From Helichrysum umbraculigerum (lineage: Eukaryota; Streptophyta; Magnoliopsida; Asterales; Asteraceae), in NCBI GenBank assembly GCA_949592205.1, contig CATIUR010000001.1:1316001-1380000 (forward strand): a DNA stretch of 64,000 nt, given 5' to 3'. The position numbers were made by a program, and so were the translations under genes. A model generated the notes under the pieces. It saw nothing but the letters and a program-made list of their open reading frames with translations. It made no database searches and was not told where the DNA came from. Each line of letters opens with the position of its first letter. Position 1 is the first letter of the stretch. Of this stretch, positions 1 to 10,543 are shown in pieces.

Positions 1-1690
1 GTGGAATTTTGAAGTCGACGGCAGCCTTCTCGGTCATCAAAATTTCTCTGGGAGTTTTACTCAAATCTGGCCACAGGCCTTTGCCAGAATCCTTCCTGTA
101 ATAGGGGGTGTTCCTGTTTCTTCTCTCGTATCTGTTATTGTTCCTTCCTCTTCCATCATGCTGGGGCCTGAAACTCTTGTTGTTTTGGTAACCTTTTTCT
201 ACCCCTTTCAAGGCTGAAGGCTCCTCTTTGAAAATTCCACTGTCTCCATATACACTTTTCATTGCTGTTTCCTTTCCCCTTACGTAAGCATATACTTCAT
301 CTTGAAGTTCCTGGTATGATTCTGGTAGTATTCTTCCCAACTCAGCTACCAGAACCTTATTTCTGACCCCGTGTATGAATCCTGATATTCGCTGATCTTC
401 TCCCAACCCTTCAATCTGTTGCGTTTCCATGGTGTAACGATCCATGAACGCTTTTAACCCTTCGGTTTCACCCTGGTAAATATTGTGGGCCTCTAAATGG
501 GTTTTCGTATACCTCTTTTGTTTAATAAAGTGGTATAAAAACTTGACTTCCAATTCATCAAAACTATTAATACTTCCAGGTGGAAGTTTATCATACCATG
601 ACCTAGCAGCTCGTATCAGGGTCATGGAGAACATGTGATAGGAGACCGGCATGGCCCACTTTCTTATTTTCTCAGCTCCCCTAAATACCCTTAGGTGATC
701 TTCTGGGTCTGTCTTCCCATTGTATTCTTTGACTTTTGATGGCAACTCCAGCCCGTCGGGCATCCCGTAAAACTCAATCCATGGAGCCAACGTAGATTGC
801 TTCTTTTTAATAAACGAATTGACCGTCGACCTTGTAGTTCGCAGGCTCTCATTTTGCTCAACTGCCATCTGTGGGTACGCTGGATTATAACTTCCAGGAG
901 GGAAGTTAATCCAAGCTCCATGCTGAGGTGAATAATACGACTAACCTCCATGTGGAAGGTAGTTTGCCCCTGGCATCATCCCTCCACCCTGTAGTGGCTG
1001 ACTTATTGTGAAAGGGGTTGTTTGCGCATTTTGGAAATTCTGCTGATTGTTTTGGTTTGCCCATACTTGGGTGTTCTGGGTGGTGGAATTTGTGACTGTT
1101 GAGTTGGTAGTAACTGCAGGGATGGTGGATGTGACGGTGTTAGTGACATATTGATGTAGTAGTGGTGGGAGTGTGGTGGAAGGGTTCACTCCGGTTTGAA
1201 TTCCATATCCAGGATATATCATCCAAGGGTTTCCACCTGTTTGTTGGTAACTATTCTGAGTGGCGACCGGTACGGGTTGGCTTTGGTTTAAATTGCTATT
1301 AGGTGTGTTGTGTGTTTGTGGAGCGTTTTGAGTGACGATTTGAGATTGGTTTGGGGTGTTAAAAGTGACGGTGGGCTTATTTACCGTCCGCCGTGTTCCG
1401 GCGTTTGGTCCCTCTATAAAAATTTCTTCATCAACATCCTCTTCATCGTCCATATTTAATCTTGACCTCAACTCCTCCAAACTCATCATTCTAATTTGTT
1501 TAGTGATCATCGGTTCTATATATTTTCTTAACACATCATCGCTTACCCCCGGAATTACCACACCAGAGTTTGAAGGCTCTGGGTTACTTTCCGTGACAAC
1601 AAAGTTTGCTATAGGTGTTTCCGTTTGCGAAATTGACGAAAAACCCGGTGGTGGTGATGGTTGTTCACCACCGTTAACCATTGTAAACAA
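1..1690 (-). pseudogene. Ty3/gypsy Gag, Tat-like, with one in-frame stop
   Basis: This is the capsid (Gag) region of a Ty3/gypsy LTR retrotransposon, read right to left from an ATG at 1690 and running off the window at base 1. The first 249 residues are Pro/Asn/Gln/Thr-rich. After them the frame continues without another stop through a Retrotrans_gag-type core, with the segment WAMPVSYHMFSMTLIRAARS encoded near 600-660 and a basic Arg/Asn-rich stretch near 130-200. The only break I found over 563 codons is a TAG at 941-943. The PBS and LTR lie just upstream at 1801-2300, so this is the 5' end of an element whose pol lies outside the window. Assignment to the Tat group rests on the style of the Gag core and the PBS and is an inference. 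The single stop could be a recent nonsense mutation or, less likely, a readthrough codon. Confidence 0.8.
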
Positions 1691-1800
1691 TTATTTGAAA
1701 TAAAATATCGGAAATGGAAGGTATTACGCTAGAAACTAAGAATTTTGTGATAATCAACGTAAAATAAAGAATGGGTGTTCGAAATACTCAGGTATAATCG

Positions 1801-1819
1801 CGTCCCACTAGGCGTGCCA
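1801..1819 (-). other. Primer-binding site of the left gypsy element
   Basis: On the minus strand this reads TGGCACGCCTAGTGGGACG, starting with the TGG that pairs with the CCA end of a tRNA. It lies between the LTR edge near 1826 and the Gag start at 1690. I recall closely similar PBS sequences in Tat/Retand elements; the tRNA was not identified. Confidence 0.5.
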
Positions 1820-1825
1820 TTTGAT

Positions 1826-2300
1826 TGTACGTCCAACCGCACAAGTGCATCAATCTCTTGTTTCCAGCCAAAAGCTTCCAACCAGCTGGATCCTACAGCA
1901 AATACACAGACACTAAATCACCGTGGAGCACAGGGAAATCCCCTGTAAACCACCTCCGGTGTGAGAATGAGTTTCTACGGTTTTAATGGTGAAATTATAA
2001 GTGAGAATTAAGGTTTTTTGGAGAAGATGAACAGTATCTTAAAATGAAGAATGAGTGCTCCTTTTATAGTTGTTGTTTCTTGGCCCCTACTCATATTTGA
2101 GCACTAACAAATGATTCCCTATGATTTAATCTGGGCCGTTTAGAGAGATCTCCTGAATATTTTGGATTGGTCCCCACTTTACATTCTGTTAGTCTTGTGA
2201 AAGCGACGTGAAGACCTCTAGGTGGAGGTCGGAAGAATAGATAATTTGGTGACGATTCCCTAGAAGGTAAAGGACACCTAACGGGTGTCAACTGTTACGC
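1826..2300 (-). mobile_element. 5' LTR of the left gypsy element (approximate)
   Basis: The inner edge is set by the PBS; on the plus strand the LTR begins TGTACG near 1826. A good TATA box, CTATAAAAGG on the minus strand, lies at 2061-2070 and is followed by about 230 bp of leader. The outer edge is uncertain, between about 2290 and 2400. A hairpin motif, GACCTC-TAGGTG-GAGGTC, occurs at about 2214 and again at about 2365, so related sequence continues past the proposed edge. Confidence 0.5.
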
Positions 2301-2399
2301 CACAAGACCAATTGATGATCTCCTTCCATGTGGAAGCAAGTGTATTATTCTGTTATTAAAGATGGAGACCTCTAGGTGGAGGTCCGCAATCTGTGGGTG

Positions 2400-3312
2400 T
2401 AATATTGGTTACACCATTACATAAGTATCAATTGTTGTTAACAAGTTACTAACTTGTGTGTTTTGTGTGGTGTTTCAGATACCCCAAAGACTCAGTGATT
2501 AGAAGTTGAGTGTATTGACTTCAGAGGTATCGGTGAGTGGATTAAGAACTCACCTTTTGATTTAGTTGTAACTGTTTGGTTGCAACAAGTGAACGTAGAT
2601 ATAATTGTTGAATTATTTGGTTGATATTGTTGCTTATAAATCTACGTGCTAATTGACCTTTGGTTATCAGTTGTTAATGAGGTCAACAAGTTGAGATGGT
2701 TGGTTGAGCTGGTTGGTTATTATATGAATTACACAGGGGCTTGATTCATTCGTTGTGTGTAGAACCTGTGTTTGATTATAATAACTGGTAGCTATCGGTC
2801 TCGTCCGTTATGGCCATACGGATATGGTTGGATAAGTGTTCTTGGGGAGCCACCCGGGTATTATGGTATTCCCAAGAGCCACCGATCCTCATTCATGGAA
2901 TTGTTGAATTGTTGATTACATGTATACGGTTGTTTGATGTACACAAGTAGTTGAGCTAAGTTAATTGGTGTGTGATGAATTCATTCACTTAGCTTCGTGC
3001 TAATCCCTCATTTACTTCCTGCAGGTTATGTTTTGGGATGTGGGTTGCAGGATGTTGACGCTCCAGTAGCGGAGAATGTTTGACTGGTCGTGCTACTCTG
3101 ACATGTTTTGTTATAAACTAAGTTTGGAACAATATAATACCCCGTTTGATGTAGTTGATGTGTAGTAACTTAAATGGTTTTAACTTATGGTGTGTTTGGA
3201 ATGTAACCAGTATATGTACATTATCTTAATGTACAGTGTATGATGATGTTTTAAAAATATTCGCTTCCGTGTTAATAATATAATATTGTTGTATAATACG
3301 AGGGGTGTTATA
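2400..3312 (+). repeat. Truncated gypsy LTR (3' part), related to the 44-52 kb LTRs
   Basis: The segment matches in order the reverse complement of the LTR at 44028-46095: a CAGATA..AAGACTCAGTGA block near 2478, a GGTGAGTGGAT block near 2530, a preserved GGGAGCCACC-type block near 2850, and the end GAGGGGTGTTATA at 3300-3312. Only the last 0.9 kb is recognisable and no PBS follows it. It is best read as an old truncated or solo LTR in plus orientation. No coding sequence is visible. Confidence 0.6.
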
Positions 3313-3316
3313 TACT

Positions 3317-3470
3317 CCGATCCCCGTTAGGGTTTGGGGGAACTTATATCCCCAATGGGGTGCCCTGATAAAATCCCCGTTGGAGTTTGGGGAGGGTATG
3401 GGGATATTTTTGATTAATGGGTTTGGGGATGGAGTTATCACTCCCCGCCTCGAGCCCGTCCCGTTGCCAT
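3317..3470. repeat. G-rich imperfect repeat of GGGGAT/TTTGGGG units
   Basis: Irregular repeats of GTTTGGGGA, ATCCCC and TATGGGGAT fill this stretch. A similar C-rich version lies at 41790-41945. It is probably a dispersed non-coding repeat; the family is unknown. Confidence 0.4.
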
Positions 3471-3479
3471 TCCTACCAG

Positions 3480-3600
3480 CTAGTTTTATCCAAACATTAC
3501 AAAAAAGATAAGCTCAAGCTTCTGGCTTTAAATATAAGCTCCAGCTCCAGCTATAAGCTTCCAGCTCCAGCTACCAGCTACTTTTACCAAACACACAGTA
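3480..3600. repeat. MITE-like remnant rich in AGCTCCAGCT
   Basis: The stretch opens with AGCTAGTTTTATCCAAACATT and closes with CAGCTACTTTTACCAAACA, with several AGCTCCAGCT units between. This layout is familiar from short non-autonomous plant DNA transposons that insert near genes. It ends 215 bp before the start codon of the NusB gene, so it may lie within that gene's promoter. No clear TSD was found. Confidence 0.4.
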
Positions 3601-3814
3601 TTACTCCGTAATTTATACTGTAACTATTTTTACTCGTATTACTCCGTATTATTTTATTTTGACACATTGCCTGCCAGAAAAACCCTACAGCATTAAAAAG
3701 AAATGAAAAACCCTGTCTTTTCTTATCCATAACACCACTTACTATCTCCTCCCTTCTTCTTCTTCATCATCCTCTAGGCTTACAGTGCACACTTGCCTGA
3801 ATAACTATAGTATA

Positions 3815-6208
3815 ATGGGCACAAGTTCACCATTATCATGCTCACATATTTCATCATTTTCTAAACCTAAATTCATTCTCATTTCTTCTTCTTCTTCTTC
3901 TTCTTCTTCTTCTTCTTCTTCTTCTTCTTCTTGTAATCCGTTTACCAAATGTCTCCGGTGGAACTTCCTCCCCCCGGCGACCACCGTCATTCTCTCTTCA
4001 CCTCAATCCTCTCTATTCCGTACATCCGCACTCGCCGTCGGTCAAATACTGGAGAAATCTAATTTACAGGATTCACTTGCAAAAGAACAGATGCCCAAAA
4101 TCGATAAAAGTGGAAGGTTTTGTAGCCCTAGGGCTGCCAGAGAGCTTGCACTGTAAGTATACTTACTTTGTATGCTAAAACTAAAACTAAAACTGAAATT
4201 GTAATTGTAATTGTAATTGTAATTGTAATTGTAATTGTAATTGTAATTGTAATTGTAATTGTAACTGTAGTTGAGATGAATTGTGAATGTTATTATTAGG
4301 TCAATCATATATGCTGCTTGTTTAGAAGGATCTGATCCTGTACGCTTGTTCGAGAGGCGAATTAATGCCAGAAGAGGTTAGTCTTTATATATTATATTCC
4401 ATGTGAATTTTCATTATTACTACACTAGTATTATTATGATTAATTAATGTAGGTTATATAAGTAAATACAGTAAGTTTGTGCAAATGTGCAATTGACTAC
4501 ATTACATAAGAATGAGAATCTTAGGTGATGGTACTTATAATATTGAGATGCTAAAAACTTTGCTAGAAGCAGGCTGCAGGTAAGAGTGATTAATAACTAA
4601 TTGTGGTTATCGTAATGATCATATAAGAAATTGTTTCAACTTTAAAACTGTTATCAACGTATTGTTTCAACTGATTATATGATTATCTGCTTCTCTAAGT
4701 TACAATCATCACTTCCAAAGGGCACATCCAAACCTCTTTTGTCCCGACTCTTCAGGCAATGTCTATGTGTGTAGTACTTTGTGGCTTTTCGAAATGCTTT
4801 CAGCTAGTACTGTACTTACTATCTTATAATCTCACCGCGATATATATTTTGAAATTGAAGAAATAGGGTACGAGTTTGATAAAGAGACATTGATGGAATA
4901 CAATCATATGAGTTTTGGAGGACCTCCTGTTCGAACCGAGTCAGCTGAAGAAGCTGACGAGCTTATGCAGCTAGACGAGAAGGCGTCTGAAGTTGGTATT
5001 GCTTGACGCACTTGAAAATTCTCACATTGACATTGACTTTGCGTGTAAACTTAACTTTTTGAGGCCTGAGATAATTTTCTGTTTTGAATTTCAGAGGCAG
5101 AAGTCCTTTCAGCCCCTCCAAAGTTGGTTTACAGTAAATTAATCTTGCGGTAAGCATTCAATACAAGTAAACAAGAGCTGATAAAGTTGTAGCTGTAACA
5201 ACTGCCTGGCCTAAGTGTAATAGGTGCTTTTTCTTGTTCAAATGCACAGCTTCACAAGGAAATTATTGGTGGCTGTAGCAGAAAAGTGGGATAGTCATGT
5301 TCTCATCATTGACAAAGTTGCTCCTTTAAATTGGAAGGTTTATACCACATGCTTGCTTGTTTACTGTTGGTACTTTTTGACCCATTTACTTATGCACGAA
5401 TTAATGTGGATTGGCACTAATTTAAGTATTTCACTAACCAGAAACCGGTTTAAATGGGTTTATTGGAGTCTAGTGTCGATTGCTAATGCAATAAACCTCT
5501 TAAATTGTTTTTATTGGAAGAATTAATTTATTATTGATATAGTGTTCCGTTGATCTTATTAATGCATTAGTTTTTTCTAAATAATGCACAAAAAAGTATT
5601 AGCCAGCAGTCTGCACCATTTTGAGCTGTACTAAAGTATGACTCATTTCAACCTAATCCAACCGACATCCACCTTGCCACCTCTCTTTATTACTATTAAA
5701 ATTTATTTTGGTGCCGAATTCAATACCACTAGCTTCTTGTTGTCATCAATCGTATTCAGTGGTGGCCAGGGCTACCAGAACTACACAACTTCATATTTCG
5801 AAGGTTGTCAGATATTAAAAAGAGTAGAAATTTTACGTATCCTTAACTTTCTGTTCAGAATGAACCAGCAGGCAGAATCTTGGAGCTTTCTATTCTTCAC
5901 TTGGCCATGTCTGAAATTGATGTGCTAGGAACACGTCACCAGATTGTAATTAATGAGGTTTGTTCTTTTTATTCGTATAAAGTCTTATACATAATGACAC
6001 GTGTAGCAATAATCACACCATTCAACTAATTGAAACATTTGTGGCATTTGTAAAGGCAGTAGATCTTGCAAAACGTTTTTGTGATGGATCAGCTCCCCGA
6101 ATAGTCAATGGCTGTCTCCGGACATTCATTAAGGGCCTAAAAGAAAATGGTGAGGCAGCGGCACCAGATCTTCAAACCCCAAAAGAAACCAACTCAACTG
6201 AGTCATAA
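3815..6208 (+). CDS. NusB-family antitermination protein, chloroplast-targeted
   Basis: Seven exons: 3815-4152, 4300-4376, 4867-4995, 5095-5149, 5250-5337, 5859-5957 and 6056-6208. All introns are GT-AG and phases agree, giving 312 residues. The start is the first ATG in frame. The N-terminus (about 1-75) is Ser-rich, low in acidic residues, and contains a run of 16 serines, as expected for a plastid transit peptide. The NusB fold follows: SPRAAREL and YAACLEG early, then KLVYSKLILR, LLVAVAEKWDSHV, and the hallmark ILELSILHLAMSEIDVLGTR in exon 6, ending with AVDLAKRF..GSAPRIVNGCL in exon 7. Bacterial NusB binds rRNA leader boxA with NusE (S10). In plants a role in plastid transcription or rRNA synthesis is likely but not shown here. 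The frame is intact and length fits plant homologues (about 300 aa). Confidence 0.9.
3878..3931 (+). repeat. (TCT)n microsatellite coding for poly-serine
   Basis: About 16 uninterrupted TCT codons follow an ATT codon inside exon 1 of the NusB gene, in the putative transit peptide. Length changes here would keep the frame. Confidence 0.85.
4196..4266 (+). repeat. Hexanucleotide microsatellite (ATTGTA)n in intron 1
   Basis: Eleven or so near-perfect ATTGTA units fill half of the 147-bp first intron of the NusB gene, after a short AAAACT repeat. The unit is six bases, and the repeat lies between donor (4153) and acceptor (4299) without touching either. Confidence 0.85.
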
Positions 6209-7560
6209 AGTGACATTGTTGTGAGAGTGAGACTCCCACTTTCAACTTCATCTATGGTGAATACCAGCATAGACTCAAGAAGGAAGACTTAACTGAAATC
6301 GTGCAAAGAGAATTGAAACGGGATTTTGTGCACCTGCTTTGCAAATGGTGCCTGAAAAGTCAATACTTGAAGAGAACGCCCATTTTGTCGCCCATTTTGT
6401 GTATCTACAAGGGTGTTGTGTCTCCACTATATTTGCATGGGTTAATAATGTACACGTTCATTCAGCGACACAATAGTGTATAATAATGTTTTTAGCTTGG
6501 AGCTGGACATTCTGACGACATAACTATTTGGCTTGTAATTAGCATGTATAATGTATGTTATTTTCACTGTCTATGGTTTTGCTTTGCACATCTCATTGCA
6601 TGTTTCAATGCAACAAGCTAGGTCAACTACTAATGTTGTTGATGAAGCTAGTTTAGATGAAGCTATTGAATGACCTAGGTCAGTCCTGGTTAATTGCACG
6701 TCGACACATGGCCTTGTTTGTACGTCAAGAAATGAATTTCCTAGAAGAAATGTCATCGATGACCACCAACTTAATACTATCTGTACACTAGACTGGAAGG
6801 CTAGTTTAGTCGGATCCAGAGAATTTGACATGAGATATAGTAATTCAGTAGAACTGGCTAGCTTTGGTAGTAGATTAAAAGCTTATTCAGTTTTGTTGTT
6901 TAGTAAAGATGGTCACCAGATCCAAATACATATGCAAGAGGCCTTGTCAATTTGGCATAGAATGTGCTCAAGTTGGTGACGACAAAAAGATATTCTTCAT
7001 ATCACTCGCTTTGTTCATTACGAGAGAGAGAGGAGATCCTGTTCCAACAGCATGGAACCAAAGTTGAATTCGGCAAAATTTAGTTGGAATTTCATTTTAG
7101 TTGGAAGTAGAAAAGCAAAAGCAGGTATAACCGTATAACCATTAACCTTTTGAACTGCCTTACTATGTGCCAATAATGATTATTTGTGTGAACTGGATTG
7201 AGCAACCAACTATATTCTTCTACACCCATGACCTAATGTGAACCCCTTTACGGATTACATTATGGCAAAAAAAGGGTAATTGGTGCCTAATACCTTGCAC
7301 AAATGCATGGTCTCAGCGTGTGCACTTCGAGCGAATCATGGTACTGCAATAATAATGAGTCCACATATGATTGAAGCCCAAAACCAACATTAGGAACTTA
7401 GGAAGAGGAAAAACAAATATTTATGTTACGTTATGTTGTGTACTACTAACATTTACTATTTTATTGATCGAAAAAGGCTGAATAAAAAAAATTAGGTTGA
7501 AAAGTAATTGGGCCTAGACTTGTGCTGTGCATGACAATGTAGCCCACTACCGAGCCTCAG
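6209..7560. other. 3' untranslated and intergenic sequence downstream of NusB gene
   Basis: The first 350 bp are probably the 3' UTR, with AT-rich polyadenylation-like sequence around 6530-6570. Beyond that I see no convincing gene, repeat boundary or long open frame; the short open frames lack codon or family signals. Confidence 0.4.
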
Positions 7561-8380
7561 AATATTGTTAGGGTTTATAATAACAAAACAAAAATACTAC
7601 GGAGTATATAAGATACAGACGCCCCCGTGAAAACAAAACAACTCTAACAACTGCCGAGTTCTTTCAGTTGATTCAAAAGAATCCTGCTTTTTTCCGTTTT
7701 CGATTTGTTTCTGTAGGTTAAGTTGTGTTTTCTGTTGTTTGTATTGGAATTGGAATTGGAATTGGAATATTAGTAATAATAATAGCCTAATATTGCAAAT
7801 CTCTTGATCGTAATCCAAAATCAGCGATGGATTAAGGGATCTATCGTTAGGCGAAATCAAATGTTATAAAGATCACATATATTATTAAGGAATTGTATAT
7901 GTGGCTACCTTTAGCTCCGGATTTACCTTTTGCTACGGTTTTCTGGTGACGAGGTAGATACATTTTTATTACTTTTGTTCTTTTTAATTTAATTTTTTGA
8001 TTTTTGATTTTTTTTTTTTTTTTTGTATCATGAGGATGATGAAAGAAATCATTCGGATTCCCAATGATTTTTCTCTTTAAAATAGTTTTTATTTGAAGAG
8101 GAAGGTGATCTTAATACTCCATTTCTGACTCATTATTATCATCAATATTTTATTTGTTTTTAAAAAATTAAAAATAGAATGTGATTTTTATATATGATGA
8201 TGGGGCCTGTGATGTAAGAACGATATTTGCTACTCTTGATGAGATTGATTTTTCTCATTTGATGATTCATTATCCACCAAGATCTCTGAGGCTCCTTTAT
8301 TATCATTATCATCATATCATATTTTTAATTAAATTATCAGTATTTTGTTTTCTGGAAATTAAAAATAACATGCTTTGAAT
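7560..8380 (+). other. Unassigned region with a TATA box and exon-like islands
   Basis: A TATA element (GAGTATATAAG, about 7603) precedes a pyrimidine-rich leader-like stretch. Short islands follow: an ATG near 7899, an acidic island after a T-rich tract near 8032, and an open frame at 8181-8378 beginning with a YDDGACDVRTIF-like segment. I recognise none of these. They could be the 5' remains of a gene cut off by the inverted-repeat element at 8434, or chance. Confidence 0.2.
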
Positions 8381-8433
8381 TCAACATGTCTCATTCTTTG
8401 AAAACCTACGATATTATCTTTAGTAACAAAAAA

Positions 8434-9336
8434 ATTTGAAAGTTTAGGTATTTGACCAAAACTTAATACCTAAACTTTCAAAAAATTTTCGTTTTAAAAT
8501 CTCAAACTTCTCTTTTAACGTTTTAACACTCCAACTTATAGTTTGACCACAATTTAATCCCTTTAGTTTGTTTGTCCGTTTAAAATTACACTTCTTGATT
8601 TTTTTTGTTAACTCTTTAGTTTGAAATAATCAAGATTCGATTTGAATACAATAAAAATTCTTCTTATGTGTTGTCTATTTAATATGTATTCTATTAATCC
8701 TTCAAAGAAGATTAAGATTAGCTAACCTCGGATCTCGAATGTTTAGCTAACCTCGTGATCTCGAATGTCATTATTCTGTTAATTATAGTTTATTATTGTT
8801 ATAATTCTAACTTATTATCTGGTCAGATTTCAATCAGGGTATTTATAACCGGTAATCTGCTGAATAGGTAATGTTGAAATAATTGACTAGAATTGCCCAT
8901 TTATCATTTAATACCCATTTATCATTTCTTAGCAACATACATTCATTATAAATAGCTTTTCATATAACTAGAAATATTATACACGAAAACATTATAAAAA
9001 TATATCGCTATCAAAATAAAACATTATAAAATTAATTGTGATGACACGTTACAATTAATTTATAAGCACTTAAATCACATATATGTACGTATCAAAAAAA
9101 TCCAAAAGTTTAATTTTATACGGCCAAACAAACTAAAGAGATTAAACTGTGGTCAAACTATAAGTTGAAGTGTTAAAATGTTAAAAAATAAGTTTAGGTG
9201 TTAAAACGAAAAAAAGTTAAAAGTTTGGGTATTAAGTATTTGTTAAACTGTAAATTGGAGTGTTAAAACGTTAAAAAAGAAGTTAAAGTGTTAAAACGAA
9301 AAAAAGTTGAAAGTTTATGTATTAAATCATTATTAA
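8434..9336. mobile_element. Long inverted-repeat (MULE-like/foldback) element
   Basis: The arm at 8461-8580 is the imperfect reverse complement of 9118-9237, about 118 bp; shared landmarks are ATAGTTTGACCACA and CTTTAGTTTGTTTG. The right arm carries an extra diverged copy of its outer part (9238-9335), so the ends are unequal. The left edge also folds on itself (8434-8482). The core is AT-rich with no transposase frame. Long TIRs without coding capacity suit a non-autonomous Mutator-like element; no target duplication was identified. Confidence 0.65.
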
Positions 9337-10018
9337 CCCGAAAAGAAAATCCATTAACTAATCTTTTTTTTTTTCACCCAACTATCATAAAACACAATTA
9401 TATGAACCCTAATTTGATTTTCTATTTGCATTTGAATTACTTTTATAATCAAGTATAATTTTTATTTGTGTGAGTCACATACTCATATTTGTACGTAAAC
9501 AAGTTGTTCTAACCTGATGGTTCAACCGGCTGAACCGTATCTGGAATTTCGACCGGGTCAACTCGAAAATTGGGTTTTAAAATATTGCCATACATTACCA
9601 TTCCTGGTAAATGGATGCTCTATCAATATCGATGTGACTTGTGAATTAATCCTTGACGTTTGCTTATTAACATGATATGAATGTGATCTATTAGACTTTT
9701 TCTTATGGTCAAACTATTATTGATTATGTATAACTAATGACCTCAAATTGTGCAAAGTTAACAAAAGAACCATGGTACATGACAATTATTTTGGTTCGGT
9801 TCGGTTCTTTCCAGTGAACTGATTAGAACCGTTACAAAACTGATCTGAATCGAACCGATTTAGTCTGGTTCGGTCTGTAAATCTGGTGCAAATCGGCTCT
9901 CGATTCGGTCCGATCCCAAGCCGATTTGATCTGGTTCTCCACCATGCACATCCCTAGTTATATCCTTCCAAAAACGGATTCATTTACGACATATTGATTG
10001 TGTTTGAAAGAGATTGTG
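9337..10018. other. Intergenic sequence with a GGTTCGG-rich repeat
   Basis: No gene is seen. At 9780-9955 there is a stretch rich in GGTTCGG, CGAACCG and ATTCGGTCC, ending GCACATCCCTA, a composition common in short hAT-type repeats of plants, but I could not find a matching left end. The 9955-10010 segment recurs at about 34434-34485. Confidence 0.35.
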
Positions 10019-10543
10019 AAAAGAAAAGGGAGGTGATCCTAACACACTAGTTTTTATCCATACACACCAAAAACAAATGAAGTGACAATTATTCCCTCAA
10101 TATAATTTGCCTATTTTTAACTGCACATACTAATATATTAAATATTTCTCTGTCAAAATAATTACCACTCCGGCATACTCAAGGGAAATTATAAAGACAC
10201 CCCCTTTTTACAAGGATACCCCCGGGCCCAGTGCAGTTCCCGTCCGGTCATTTTCAAGTCCAGTTTTATCTAAGATCGGTCCTAGTTTATTACAGAATTA
10301 GTTTTAATTTTAGACTAACCAGGGAGTAGGGATTAGAAAAGGAAGGGTATACCCAGAAAAGTAAAAAAGAAAAGCATGATGTGATTGATTAGATGGGTGA
10401 AAGGGGGTAGGAGATGGGAAAAATGGGGTAGCTGTATAAGGACCCATACTCAATTACATCGGCGATTAAATGCAACTTCCCTTTCATTTCTAGCCTGGGT
10501 TATACTAGAAATATATATAAACGATCACGTCTATGAGACTATG

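Noticed and set aside
3805..3990. Antisense open frame with a poly-Glu run opposite the NusB exon 1
   Set aside because: It exists only because the TCT microsatellite reads GAA on the other strand; the sense frame has family evidence.
4042..4308. Open frame of Tyr-Asn repeats on the minus strand
   Set aside because: Product of the ATTGTA microsatellite in intron 1; no start context or family signal.
9780..9955. GGTTCGG-rich stretch as a complete hAT element
   Set aside because: The right side resembles one, but no inverted left end or 8-bp duplication could be found.
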